64,000 bases of DNA from Paenibacillus durus ATCC 35681 (GTDB lineage Bacteria; Bacillota; Bacilli; Paenibacillales; Paenibacillaceae): positions 4,898,001-4,962,000 of the forward strand of contig NZ_CP011114.1 in NCBI RefSeq assembly GCF_000993825.1, read 5' to 3'. Shown one piece after another: positions 39,217-48,124 of this stretch. The position numbers and the translations under genes were made by a program. Below the pieces are notes generated by a model. It was not told the DNA's origin. It saw nothing but the letters and a program-made list of their open reading frames with translations, and did not search any database. The first letter of the stretch is position 1. The number at the start of each line of letters is the position of its first letter.

Positions 39217-39738
39217 ATGTTCAGTGCGGAGATGACAAAGGTCACTTTGGCCGGCGTGGGGACCGAGGCGCAGTTTAGCGATGCTGTCAGGCTGCACCGG
39301 GAGCTGCTGTATGGGATTGCCTGCAGCTACTTGCGCAACCGAAGCGACGCGCTGGAAGCGGTCCAGGAGGCGATCTGCCGGGCTTGGATTAAACGAACAA
39401 CGCTGAAAGATCCCAATGCGTTCAAATCATGGATCATTCGGATTCTAATCTACGTCTGCATCGACGAGCAGCGGCGTAGAAAGCGCACGGTTCCGCTGGA
39501 GGACAAGGATCTGGCCGGACAGGTGACGGATATCGGACACGGGCGGCTGGAGATGCTGTTGGTGCTGGAGCGTATCAAGCCCAAGTACCGCCATGTGCTG
39601 CTGCTCAAATATTATAATGACCTGACGATCCCGGATATAGCGGCGATTCTGCAGAAACCGGAAGGAACGGTGAAGACCTGGCAGCATAAAGGACTGAAGC
39701 AGCTGCGTGCGATGATGGAAGAGGAGGAACGAGCATGA
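39217..39738 (+). CDS. ECF-type RNA polymerase sigma factor
   Basis: 173 residues with only regions 2 and 4. Region 2 (about 20-90): YGIACSYLRNRSDALEAVQEAICRAW and FKSWIIRILIYVCIDEQRRRKR. Region 4 (about 110-168): LKYYNDLTIPDIAAILQKPEGTVKTWQHKGLKQLR, the -35-binding helix-turn-helix. The next gene overlaps by 4 bp and encodes a membrane protein of the DUF4179 type, the usual anti-sigma partner. AGGAGAGG lies upstream. The stimulus is unknown; the family resembles SigV/SigX-like cell-envelope sigmas. Confidence 0.93.
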   Translation: MFSAEMTKVTLAGVGTEAQFSDAVRLHRELLYGIACSYLRNRSDALEAVQEAICRAWIKRTTLKDPNAFKSWIIRILIYVCIDEQRRRKRTVPLEDKDLAGQVTDIGHGRLEMLLVLERIKPKYRHVLLLKYYNDLTIPDIAAILQKPEGTVKTWQHKGLKQLRAMMEEEERA

Positions 39739-40868
39739 CGATGAACCGGGAAGAGCGGGCGATGCTCGCGGAGGCGGCGGACCTGCATGGAAGCAGGCCG
39801 CATGGGGACGACGCGATTCAGATGCGGGACATCGAGGAAGCCATCCGGCGTGCCGGAGGAAGAGTAAGGAAACGGAGGCATGCCGGGGGTCTTGCAGCAG
39901 CGGTCGTCGCGGCAGCGGTGGCGGCTGGGTTGTTCGCAGGGCCCGGTAGCCCTTTGCCCGCAACGTTCCAGGCTACGGAGGCCGGTCCGGCCAGTGATGT
40001 GCCGAAGGGGCTGGCGCCATTTTTCTCGTGGAATCCGGATACCATTCCAAGTACGCTGAACTACGCCTGGAGGCATCGCTATGTTCAGCCGCTTGATGTA
40101 AAAGCCAGTCAGGACGGATACGGCATTGTCGTCCATGGCGTGATTGCCGACCGCAATCAGATCATGCTGCTGTATACAGCGACGTCCGCGCCCAATCGGG
40201 AGATCTACGGGATCTCTGATCTGAAACTGAGCAGCAGTTCCACCGGCGCGGCGATGGACAACGGAAACTATAGCTCATACATCAATCAGCGGGAGCGGAG
40301 CAATCTGCAGTCTTACCGGGGAATCAGCAAAATCAGCCTCGACCCCGCCGCCATCGCCGACCGGCCGAACCGGATCTGGGCCGATTTTCAGATCGGGGCG
40401 GTGCCGGCCGGCCGGACGAAGGGATGGAACCACTCGGACATGTCCATCGTCAAATTCTCACCAAGGCTGAAAGTGGCGATCGACCTCGATCCGAGGTTCT
40501 GGCAGGCCGAGCCGGTGACGGCGCTGTCGGAGCAAACCGTGACCACTCAGGGTCACGCCCTCCGGGTCAAACTGGAGGCCTATCCGATCAGCACCAGGGT
40601 GACCTTCCTGATGGATGACACGCTGCTTAAGGATGCCGATTTCAAACAGTCCTTCGTGCTCTCAAACGAGTACCTGTTCTCGATGTATACCCTGGATAAG
40701 TGGAATCGGGAAGTGCAGCAGATCGGGTCCTCGGTTGGCGATTGGATGGAGGAAGGGTTCCAAATCGTGATAGACAGCCGTTTTTCCATGGATAAGCCGA
40801 AGTCTGTCCGACTAAACTTCCCGAAGGCGCCGGGAACGCCGGATCTGATCTTTAACCTTAGTCCGTAA
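39735..40868 (+). CDS. DUF4179-type membrane protein, probable anti-sigma factor
   Basis: 377 residues. An N-terminal cytoplasmic part (1-50; EEAIRRAGGRVRKRR), one membrane span (about 53-70, very Ala-rich) and a large extracellular part with the DUF4179-like segment LNYAWRHRYVQPLDVKASQDGYGIVVHGVIAD (written in pieces: residues about 110-140). The ATGA overlap with the sigma gene indicates coupled translation and hence the anti-sigma role. The sensor domain has no recognisable ligand site. Confidence 0.8.
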   Translation: MTMNREERAMLAEAADLHGSRPHGDDAIQMRDIEEAIRRAGGRVRKRRHAGGLAAAVVAAAVAAGLFAGPGSPLPATFQATEAGPASDVPKGLAPFFSWNPDTIPSTLNYAWRHRYVQPLDVKASQDGYGIVVHGVIADRNQIMLLYTATSAPNREIYGISDLKLSSSSTGAAMDNGNYSSYINQRERSNLQSYRGISKISLDPAAIADRPNRIWADFQIGAVPAGRTKGWNHSDMSIVKFSPRLKVAIDLDPRFWQAEPVTALSEQTVTTQGHALRVKLEAYPISTRVTFLMDDTLLKDADFKQSFVLSNEYLFSMYTLDKWNREVQQIGSSVGDWMEEGFQIVIDSRFSMDKPKSVRLNFPKAPGTPDLIFNLSP

Positions 40869-40995
40869 ACCGGCGCTGCTTGCTGTGGTGAGGCATTGAT
40901 GCCGAAGTGAATGCTGCCATACCTGAGGCGAGGTAAGCCCATGCTCCCTGTAATCCGGATGCTGTCCGGATGCCGCTGGCGGGCTAGGGCTTTCC

Positions 40996-41025
40996 TTGCG
41001 TTTATAGGAACGCTTTTGATACAAT
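40996..41025 (+). promoter_or_regulatory. candidate smpB promoter
   Basis: TTGCGT (40996-41001) and TACAAT (41020-41025) with an 18-bp spacer, about 90 bp before smpB. The rest of the 248-bp gap after the DUF4179 gene shows an inverted repeat ATCCGGA/TCCGGAT near 40956-40977 but no gene. Confidence 0.5.
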
Positions 41026-41116
41026 ATAAGTCTAGTGCCTACGGTCCTGAACGTATCATGAAGCGGCTGGATGCGGGGGCGACTTGTTTTAATATTCGGT
41101 TCAAGGAGTGATTGTC

Positions 41117-41596
41117 ATGGGTAAAAAAGCAGACGGGAAAGTGCTCGCCCAGAACAAAAAAGCTTCCCATGATTATTTTATCGAAGACACCTACGAGGCG
41201 GGCATGGTGCTGACGGGAACGGAGATCAAATCGCTGCGCAATGGCCGCGCAAATATCGGGGATGCGTTCGCCACGATCCGCGGCGGCGAGATTTTTGTGC
41301 ATAACATGCATATCAGTCCATTCGAGCAGGGCAACCGCGCCAATCCGGACGATCCGACACGCACGCGGAAGCTACTGCTGCATAAAGAACAGATCAGTAA
41401 GCTGCTCGGGCACTCCAAGCAGGAAGGGTACACGATAGTACCGCTGAAGGTCTACGTACGCAACGGCTACGCCAAGTTGCTTCTGGGCATCGGCAAAGGG
41501 AAGAAACAGTACGACAAACGCGACTCCGCCGCCAAACGCGACGCGCAGCGCGATATCCAGCGGGCATTGCGGGAGAAGCAGAAGGTCGCAAGATAA
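41117..41596 (+). CDS. smpB: SsrA-binding protein SmpB
   Basis: Partner of tmRNA in ribosome rescue. 159 residues with [35 protein letters not shown]-type [11 protein letters not shown], and a basic C-terminal tail ([20 protein letters not shown]) that reads the empty mRNA channel. ATG 41117 is used with AAGGAG 8 bp upstream; a GTG at 41108 lies in the site. tmRNA follows 230 bp later. Confidence 0.97.
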   Translation: MGKKADGKVLAQNKKASHDYFIEDTYEAGMVLTGTEIKSLRNGRANIGDAFATIRGGEIFVHNMHISPFEQGNRANPDDPTRTRKLLLHKEQISKLLGHSKQEGYTIVPLKVYVRNGYAKLLLGIGKGKKQYDKRDSAAKRDAQRDIQRALREKQKVAR

Positions 41597-41683
41597 ACGA
41601 CAAATCTGGAGTTGGAACCTCGGGCGCGCTCTTGTTCAGGCAGCGTCGGTGGCAATCTTCGCCTAAGTTTCCTGCAAGATCTA

Positions 41684-41712
41684 TGTGATTATGCTGCAAA
41701 ATATGATATACT
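41684..41712 (+). promoter_or_regulatory. candidate ssrA promoter
   Basis: -10 TATACT (41707-41712), preceded by TGATA; the -35 at 17 bp (TGTGAT, 41684-41689) is poor. It lies about 114 bp upstream of mature tmRNA. Confidence 0.45.
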
Positions 41713-41825
41713 CTTTTATGTAAGACTTAATGCTTCAGATCTCTTTTCGCCTTATGGCGTGAAGGATAATGGATACGAATCGCTCTTGCCGGCGGTTCCC
41801 TTGATCCAGGAAGCCCTTTTAATGA

Positions 41826-42187
41826 GGGGCCGTTTTTGGATTCGACGGGGGTAGTTCGAGCATGAGTAGCGAGTAGTGGGGACGCGTCCGCTTCATCAAC
41901 GCTAAAGCCAATTAAACGGCAAACAAAACAACAACTTAGCTTTCGCAGCTTAATAACCTGTGAGCTAGCTCCTACCTTCCATCGCCCATGTGGCGGGCTA
42001 GGGGCTCAATTTTAGTGGGATACGCCGCTTGGTCTCCGCCTGGGGTCAACGGAAGAAGATAATCAGGCTGACCCTTTCGAGATCCGGTGACGGGGAGCTT
42101 GATCGGGTGACATCAAATCTGTCACTACACTCGTAGAAGCTTATGTGGCGTTATCTTCGGACAGGGGTTCGACTCCCCTCGGCTCCA
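41826..42187 (+). ncRNA. ssrA: transfer-messenger RNA (tmRNA)
   Basis: About 362 nt. The 5' acceptor strand GGGGCCG (41826-41832) pairs with 3' CGGCTCC (42180-42186), followed by discriminator A. GGATTCGACGGGGGTAGTTCGAGC marks the tRNA-like 5' part and GGGGTTCGACTCCCC the T arm. The tag frame 41918-41950 encodes GKQNNNLAFAA before TAATAA (with the first Ala carried by tmRNA). The 3' end is the insertion point of the accretion zone that follows. Confidence 0.96.
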
Positions 42188-42199
42188 TATGGAGTAAGT

Positions 42200-42226
42200 A
42201 AAGACACCTTTAGGGGTGTCTTTTTA
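42200..42226 (+). terminator. ssrA terminator
   Basis: AAAGACACC (42200-42208) pairs with GGTGTCTTT (42215-42223) plus a T-run. A near-identical terminator recurs at 46574-46601. Confidence 0.9.
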
Positions 42227-42553
42227 TTTTTGATGTAAGGGAAACAGGGGGATAAATTATCGGTTATGAGGTTCTGCGTATTTTTGTTGTCACATTTTTT
42301 CATTGGAGGTTCGTTCGTTAACCCGAATGAAGAATGATTGTTTTCATTAATAAATATTATTTCAACTCATGTCCCTCATGTTAGGTTATAGTTTAGTAAG
42401 CTCAATATTATTTGAACAAACTACACAAATAAGAAAGTATCTGGATAATCAGTTTACAAATATCTAGTAAAAACAAGGTGTTATTTTATTATACTTACAT
42501 AAAAATTCTGCGTTTTTTTCGATATTATATATAGGCCTGGGGAGGGGACTGCA
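42227..42553. other. AT-rich spacer between ssrA and the orphan membrane protein
   Basis: About 330 bp, strongly AT-rich, with no supported gene. TATTATATATAGG near 42524-42536 could be a -10 for the next gene; no clear -35. The sudden fall in GC marks the start of acquired DNA. Confidence 0.5.
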
Positions 42554-44413
42554 TTGATTTTCAAAAAACTTCTTTTAATAGATAAACTACTGATATCAGA
42601 ACTATATCGAAAGAATGTACAGAGTAGTTTTTGGATCAAGCTAGTAAGATTTGATATTTTAGTTTTAATTATTAGTTTTTCTATTATTTTTTTGCCTTGG
42701 CCGTTAGAGCTACTAATTTTTATGATTGTGCTTATACCATATCTAAGGCTAACTATAGTAAAAACGAAGAGGCTGGTGAATTGGAAAGAAAAAATAGATA
42801 ATTGTTTGTTTATCTATATGAATAATAATGATTACGATCAGAGTGCCCGTGAAAGATATTTCAAAGAATTATTCTCTATTGTTGTTAGATATATAATTAT
42901 TGTTGTGTTCATACTTATATTTTTGTACAATAAATTCTCTTACTACTTTCCAGCTTTATCCATGGAATTACGGAACTCAATTGAGCTTTATTTAATGATA
43001 TATTTTCTGAGTGTCCCCTTGTTTTGCAAGTTATCCATAAAAGCTAAAAGTTTACGCAAACAATTGAGTGTGCTTTTTCTCACTAACCCGGTAATTTTAT
43101 TGTTTTTGATTTTTTTATTGATAGGGCAAATACCTGTACAAGATCCACGGGATATTCTCTTTTTTGGATCTGGACCGGTAGGTAGTTTTCTCTTGATCTT
43201 CACCCAAGCAGGAATAGATAAAAAATTTATTGTAGATTGTCTAATATATGCAATAATACAACAAGTTTTATTCTCAGTCATCCAACCAGCATATAGAGTA
43301 GAGAGAGGAAAGCTAGCAGTAGAGATAATAGCATTTACCTTTGGTGTTATATCATTAGTGGGGCTTTTCGTTTCTACAGAGATTTCTTCCATATTATATA
43401 AATATATTGAGAAGACAGCATATTTAGGAGAAGATTATTTTAAGGCAATAGGTATAGCAAATCCCCAAGAATTTAAACTCTTTTTCGAGACAACATTTAA
43501 ATATATTTTACTGCCATCATCGTTCTGTTCAACAATTCCTTTAATAATATTTAAATTTAGAGAGTATTCTAATAAAAACAAAGGAAATAAATTGTTTGAG
43601 AAAATTTCAATCATTGAAGATAGTCTAGAAAAATCAAAAAATTTAAAAAAGGCAATTTATTTTGGGGGTAGCTCTATAAAAAACTTGATTTTGGTGAGCC
43701 CAAATTTCCAAAGTGAACATGAGGTATTAATAAGCAAAAAATATAAAAAGACGAGTCGATTAGTAAGAAGGTATAGACGAATTAGAAGGAAGATCGGGGA
43801 AAATTTATACAAAAAATTGAATTCATTAAAACTTATGTGTTTAAAGTGCAAATTGGGAATATTAGATTTAAAAGAATCATTCAAGGAAGCAGCAAAAATA
43901 ATATCTACTAATTGGAAAAATAAAAGAAGATCATTTTGTATCTCTATATTTTTTGTTTTTATTATTGGTACTGCAATTTATTACTTCTTGTTAAAATTTT
44001 ATACAAGAGAGAATATTGACTTTATTAAATCCACCTTTTTGGGTCTAATTACAATTATATATAACGAGTATGTTGGATGGTTTAGAGGTAATTATGATTT
44101 AGCGAATTATTCAATATTAACTATTTATTATGGAGTATGCACTTTATATTTTTGTATAAAGAAAATAAGAGCAAAAAAAGTGGTCATACTAGATAAGGGC
44201 AACACTATAAGAATTGTAGTGCACTTAATATTATTTTCGTTTTTGTTCTTGGTAGGGCTTCGAAATTATTATAACTATATTTTTCATTTAGTTCTAAGTT
44301 TTACAATTTTTCATTTGTTATGGTTCTTAAGTTACTTGAACGATCTTACATTAGAAAAGAGCCATCAAAAAGATAATAAGCAATTTTATAAAACTGAGGA
44401 TAAAAAAAGTTAA
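42554..44413 (+). CDS. AT-rich orphan multi-pass membrane protein
   Basis: 619 residues from a TTG start preceded by GGGGAGG. Hydrophobic segments suggest about 12-13 membrane spans: a first block from residue ~33 to 330, a Lys/Arg-rich soluble stretch at about 330-460 (KKYKKTSRLVRRYRRIRRK), and a second block at about 465-597. No catalytic motif, nucleotide site or known transporter signature is visible. The codon usage is far more AT-rich than any neighbour, with many Ile, Lys, Asn and Phe codons, so it is likely acquired. It is bounded by ssrA and a second ssrA 3' copy, marking it as element cargo. Confidence 0.8.
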   Translation: MIFKKLLLIDKLLISELYRKNVQSSFWIKLVRFDILVLIISFSIIFLPWPLELLIFMIVLIPYLRLTIVKTKRLVNWKEKIDNCLFIYMNNNDYDQSARERYFKELFSIVVRYIIIVVFILIFLYNKFSYYFPALSMELRNSIELYLMIYFLSVPLFCKLSIKAKSLRKQLSVLFLTNPVILLFLIFLLIGQIPVQDPRDILFFGSGPVGSFLLIFTQAGIDKKFIVDCLIYAIIQQVLFSVIQPAYRVERGKLAVEIIAFTFGVISLVGLFVSTEISSILYKYIEKTAYLGEDYFKAIGIANPQEFKLFFETTFKYILLPSSFCSTIPLIIFKFREYSNKNKGNKLFEKISIIEDSLEKSKNLKKAIYFGGSSIKNLILVSPNFQSEHEVLISKKYKKTSRLVRRYRRIRRKIGENLYKKLNSLKLMCLKCKLGILDLKESFKEAAKIISTNWKNKRRSFCISIFFVFIIGTAIYYFLLKFYTRENIDFIKSTFLGLITIIYNEYVGWFRGNYDLANYSILTIYYGVCTLYFCIKKIRAKKVVILDKGNTIRIVVHLILFSFLFLVGLRNYYNYIFHLVLSFTIFHLLWFLSYLNDLTLEKSHQKDNKQFYKTEDKKS

Positions 44414-44579
44414 ATTTAAATCAAGTGGAATAACTTATACATTCATAAGTGTAAGGAGAGCAGTAAGGAATATTCTTATCTATTATTGTGAATGCGACTA
44501 GATCTTTCTCAATAATAACGTAGGTAAAAATGTATGAATATAAGTTGATAGTAGATAGGATGAATATTGGCTAATAAAG

Positions 44580-44710
44580 AATCAGGCTACCCAAAGGGAA
44601 TCCGGTGACGGGGGAGTTTCTCGGGTGACATCAAAACTGTCACTACACTCGTAGAAGCTTATGTGGCGTTATTTTCGGACAGGGGTTCGACTCCCCTCGC
44701 CTCCATATGG
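44580..44710 (+). repeat. second copy of the ssrA 3' end (attachment-site-like)
   Basis: About 131 bp aligning with 42061-42192 of ssrA: AATCAGGCT, then CCGGTGACGGGG, GGGTGACATCAAA, TGTCACTACACTCGTAGAAG, and CGACTCCCCTCGCCTCCATATGG. It ends CGCCTCC rather than CGGCTCC, which would mispair with the 5' end of this ssrA. No terminator follows it. Such duplication is what integration into a tmRNA gene leaves. Confidence 0.88.
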
Positions 44711-44723
44711 TAAATCACAACTG

Positions 44724-44766
44724 AAAGCAGCCAACGCAGAAACTTTCTCTTCGTTGGCTGCTTTTA
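44724..44766. terminator. terminator-like hairpin
   Basis: AAAGCAGCCAACG (44724-44736) pairs perfectly with CGTTGGCTGCTTT (44752-44764) and is followed by T. It lies just after the second ssrA copy. Confidence 0.8.
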
Positions 44767-44840
44767 CTATCACGGCCTCAGCCGCCAGCGATAGAATTAC
44801 ATCACCTTGTTTGAAAACTTTTTTATATAAAGAGGGCTAG

Positions 44841-45702
44841 CTACTTAAATAAAGATTGTCCAGTAGAGATGAATCTTTGAGCGGCTGGCGATGTTTCGTT
44901 CATATAAGGGCAGTAAAGGCCTAAGTGCCTCCAAATAGCAGGCTCCAACTCTCTAACCTCAACATCGGGAAGTGTGTCCGGCAACGCCAATTGAGGAAGC
45001 ACTGTAACGCCAAGCCCTTCTTGAACCATGTTTAATATGGTAGCCAGTTCCATTACTTCAAATTGTACGAAAGGAGATAAATCGGATTGCTTGAAGATCT
45101 CTCGAATGATAAGTTCGCATCCGCCTGACGGCATGATGAATGGAGCGTCCGCAAGCTTTTGTAAAGGAGTCGTCGGGTAGTTTGTGAGCGGATGATCTTT
45201 GGATATTACTACAACCATCTTATCTCTGGTGATAGGAATAATGGTGTCGTCCCAGCAAAGCTTCGCTATAAACCCCATGTCAATAACTCGATTATTGATC
45301 CATTCTTTAACTTCATGGTCTGTCCCCTCAAATAATACGATTTCTATCTTGGGGTACAATTGTTTGAAAGTAGCGATCATTTTCGGCAGCAATCGAGCGG
45401 TCGTACTGAGGAAACTGCCGATGCGGATGGTGCCGATCCCAAACCCCTTCTCGGCAGCCGCCTCTTGTTCGATTATGGATATATTATTTATTATGTCTCT
45501 GACTGGTTTAAGAACACGCTTTCCAAAATCCGATGCAATCACGCCTCGTTTCGCGAATAATCAACGGCACTCCCAATTCGGACTCCATGTTAGCTATCGC
45601 ATGGCTGACAGCGGATTGAGTCATGTTAAGCGCTTCTCCAGCTTTTGTAAAACTCCCGGTTTCAATTACTTTAGAGAATACCTTGAATTATGTAAATGTC
45701 AT
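44841..45702 (-). pseudogene. LysR-family regulator, inactivated
   Basis: From an ATG at 45702 (GAGGAG upstream) the frame reads MTFT then a TAA at 45690-45688, then FKVFSKVIETGSF and the LysR helix-turn-helix (ALNMTQSAVSHAIANMESEL). Near the end of the DNA-binding region (LIIRE, about 45555-45565) the frame shifts by +1 into RGVIASDFGKRVL. The remaining 230 residues are an intact LysR effector domain. The total length matches a 286-residue protein with one extra base. Two lesions make it a pseudogene, unless the shorter downstream frame from 45542 is made alone. It diverges from the hydrolase gene, its probable former target. Confidence 0.85.
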
Positions 45703-45846
45703 GAGCTTCTCCTCATGTATATTATGAATTAAATCAATTTGCTTTATTGTATAATGACATTTATCTTTAAACAAGAAGAATAAAGATTAGTAGAATTGTG
45801 AATGATACTGTCATGATTTTACACGGCATTGTGGAGGTTTTTTATC

Positions 45847-46410
45847 ATGAGCAGAAGCTTTCTCGTTTTGTACGGAGTTGGCGGCAGTGGACCCGATCAT
45901 TGGCAAAGATGGTTGCAGCAAGAGCTGGTGAAGCAAGGTGAAAAAGTCCGTTTTCCTGACTTTCCAAACAAAGATCAACCTAACAAGGATGTTTGGCTCG
46001 ACTATTTGGCTTCTGTTATTGAAGAAATTCCACAAGATGAAGAAGTAATCGTTGTGGCTCACAGCTTAGCGTGCATCATGTGGTTTCACTATACGGCTTC
46101 GTGTCCGAAACGAAAAGTACAGCGAGCCATTCTTATAGCGCCGCCTTCGCCATTTTTGGAATATGAGCCGGTAATGACGTTTTTTCCTATACCGGAAAAC
46201 ATGCTTGAAATTGCAACGGTTGCGAAAAAGACGTTGTTTGTTTTGTCCTCAACAGACCCTTATTGTTCGGTAGTAGATGCTTCTGAATATTTAGATTTAG
46301 GGGTTCCTTGCGTTATGTTGCCGAAAATGGGACACATCAACGTAGATGCGGGCTACGGTCCATGGCCGTGGATTCTCGATGTATGCTTGAACGAGCAAGT
46401 TACAGTATGA
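45847..46410 (+). CDS. RBBP9/YdeN-family serine hydrolase
   Basis: 187-residue alpha/beta hydrolase. LVLYGVGGSGPDHWQRWLQ at the N-terminus (the GxxGSGxxHWQ motif), nucleophile Ser in VVAHSLACIMWF near residue 72, and His in LPKMGHINVDAG near the C-terminus. Substrate unknown. Start ATG 45847 with GGAGG upstream. It is divergent from the LysR pseudogene and lies inside the ssrA accretion zone. Confidence 0.85.
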   Translation: MSRSFLVLYGVGGSGPDHWQRWLQQELVKQGEKVRFPDFPNKDQPNKDVWLDYLASVIEEIPQDEEVIVVAHSLACIMWFHYTASCPKRKVQRAILIAPPSPFLEYEPVMTFFPIPENMLEIATVAKKTLFVLSSTDPYCSVVDASEYLDLGVPCVMLPKMGHINVDAGYGPWPWILDVCLNEQVTV

Positions 46411-46552
46411 GCAAAGTGATTCATATCGACTTATCAGTGATTATGATCAAGAGGTCAAAGCTCACAGGGGAATTCCTCGAACGATCGAGCTGAAATTTCT
46501 TCAAGCAGCTAATACTTGACCCCGGCGAATTGTGGATTTGCTCCACCACGGT

Positions 46553-46601
46553 TCGCCTCCATATGGAGTAAGTAAAAGACACCTTGAGGGGTGTCTTTTT
46601 T
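46553..46601 (+). repeat. third ssrA-end copy with terminator
   Basis: CGCCTCCATATGGAGTAAG followed by TAAAAGACACC...GGGTGTCTTTTTT is nearly the same as the ssrA end and terminator (42180-42226). Only the last few acceptor bases of tmRNA are kept; upstream sequence is unrelated. The CGCCTCC form matches the second copy, suggesting both belong to the same element. Confidence 0.85.
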
Positions 46602-46680
46602 GATAGGTACAAGTTTGAATCGTTAGAGATAAAGAAGCTAAGACTTCATCAGCCGTTTTCGCGGAGTGGACGGTTTAGCT

Positions 46681-47076
46681 CTATTTTGCATGCTCATCTG
46701 GCTGATGAATACCAAAAATATTTCCTTCTGTATCAATGTAATACCCTTGCCACGCCATTCCTGGCAGTGCATACTTTGGCAACGCGAGCTTGCCTCCAAG
46801 ATTTAGAATTTTTGTTTCGGTAGAATCGTAGTCTTCCACTCCCATAGTACATGCATACCCATTCACAGCCTGACCGGGTTGTGTGGAAGCACCTTGACGT
46901 TGCATCAAAGCCCCGTTGATTCCGGGTTCATTTGCATCGCCTGTCACAGCTCCCCAATAGGGCATTCCAGCATAATCACTCCAATCCTCAAATGTCCATC
47001 CAAATACCTCACCATAAAATTTCTTAGCACGTTCAATGTCATCTACATGAATTTCGAAATGAACTAATCTGCCCAT
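46681..47076 (-). CDS. VOC (glyoxalase-fold) family protein
   Basis: 131 residues with one vicinal-oxygen-chelate module pair: VHFEIHVDDIERAKKFYGEVFGWTF at the N-terminus and MAWQGYYIDTEGNIFGIHQPD at the C-terminus. These are typical of glyoxalase/bleomycin-resistance-like proteins; metal ligands His near residue 6 and Glu near 115 are possible. The substrate is unknown. AGGAGG-like AGGAAAT precedes the ATG. Confidence 0.85.
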   Translation of the reverse strand: MGRLVHFEIHVDDIERAKKFYGEVFGWTFEDWSDYAGMPYWGAVTGDANEPGINGALMQRQGASTQPGQAVNGYACTMGVEDYDSTETKILNLGGKLALPKYALPGMAWQGYYIDTEGNIFGIHQPDEHAK

Positions 47077-47179
47077 GATTTCCTCCTATATTTTGACTTC
47101 TTGCCTTCTTCTATTATACTTTCCGTTTTCACAAAATATATAAAATTTAACTGAAAATTTTTTTCGTGGTCTGTACGAG

Positions 47180-47225
47180 ACTCGGGTGACATCAAAACTG
47201 TCACTACACTCGTAGCAGCTTGTAT
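47180..47225 (+). repeat. fourth, decayed ssrA 3' fragment
   Basis: CTCGGGTGACATCAAAACTG followed by TCACTACACTCGTAGCAGCTT matches the second ssrA copy almost perfectly over about 45 bp, then decays. It indicates an older integration event outside the present island edge. Confidence 0.8.
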
Positions 47226-47270
47226 GGTATTACCTTTGCACATGCGTTAGCCCCACCTCTCCCCATACTA

Positions 47271-47298
47271 AAAACCCGCTCTCTGAGCGGGTTTTTTA
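47271..47298. terminator. bidirectional terminator
   Basis: AAAACCCGCTC and GAGCGGGTTTT with a TCT loop, A- and T-runs on both sides; ends the yoaS-yozG-yoaT-like unit on the minus strand. Confidence 0.85.
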
Positions 47299-47340
47299 CA
47301 TGTAAGGACTTAAATTATAGCCAAATTGTCGCAGGCGTAC

Positions 47341-48108
47341 CTACCGTGGATTCCTCCCCTTAACCTGCTTTAACTCCGCTACGATAAGAAAGCTAACAAT
47401 CACTAATAAGAGCCATGAACTCACCTTTCCCAGATGAACGAGACTCCATGCATCGGTTTGGTTTGGATATTGCCAAGCTCCAAAGAACGTTGCGATATTT
47501 TCGGCGATCCATATAAAAAATCCGATAAGCACAAAAGAAAGCGCGAGCGGCATACGGTAACGAGTTCCACCAACCTCATATGTGACCCAAGACTTACAAA
47601 AGACGATAATCACAAGTCCGGATAACCACCAACGAATATCCATCCAATAATGGTGGGTAAAAAAGTTCAAATAAATCGCTGCAGCAAGAGGTACAACTAC
47701 CCAAAACCGTGGCCACTTCACCAGTTCAACCTTAAACCTTCTCCACGCCTGGCAAAGATAACTAGCTACGCTTGCGTACATGAATCCGCTATACAAAGGC
47801 ACTCCAAAAATTTTGAAATAGCCTTCCTCCGGATACGACCAGGAGCCCATATGTACCTTGAAAAGTTCAAGCGCGAGCCCGATCAGGTGGAACAAGGTAA
47901 TCACCTTTAGTTCATCCCGTGTTTCAAGCCCGGAGCGCACCATCCACCACTGCATAAGAAGGCAGATGATGAGCAGCCAGTCATACCGTGGCAGGAAGGG
48001 GAGCGGCAGGATTTGTGTAATAGCCAAAGAGGAAAAAATAACAACAGGAAACAAACAGGATAGGGCCTGCTCTGAGCCAAAACGAACGAGTTGTTTTAGT
48101 GCTCTCAT
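47341..48108 (-). CDS. yoaT: DUF817 membrane protein, YoaT-like
   Basis: 255 residues with about eight membrane spans. The segments VHMGSWSYPEEGYFKIFGVPLYSGFMYASV and FFIWIAENIATFFGAWQYPNQ (each spanning the conserved polar patches) are typical of the DUF817 family; function unknown. The ATG at 48108 is preferred because CTGGAG lies 9 bp upstream; an upstream ATG at 48144 overlaps yozG. Gene order yoaS-yozG-yoaT is as in B. subtilis. Confidence 0.78.
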   Translation of the reverse strand: MRALKQLVRFGSEQALSCLFPVVIFSSLAITQILPLPFLPRYDWLLIICLLMQWWMVRSGLETRDELKVITLFHLIGLALELFKVHMGSWSYPEEGYFKIFGVPLYSGFMYASVASYLCQAWRRFKVELVKWPRFWVVVPLAAAIYLNFFTHHYWMDIRWWLSGLVIIVFCKSWVTYEVGGTRYRMPLALSFVLIGFFIWIAENIATFFGAWQYPNQTDAWSLVHLGKVSSWLLLVIVSFLIVAELKQVKGRNPR

Positions 48109-48124
48109 GATTTGGGTCTCCAGC

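Noticed and set aside
41612..41854. 80-codon frame overlapping the start of ssrA
   Set aside because: Contains the ssrA promoter and 5' end, with no ribosome site.
42554..44413. Calling the AT-rich membrane protein a phage-defence gene
   Set aside because: No effector or sensor motif supports it; location in an island alone is not enough.
42188..47300. Search for an integrase or recombinase gene in the ssrA zone
   Set aside because: No tyrosine or serine recombinase motif is found in any frame of the region.
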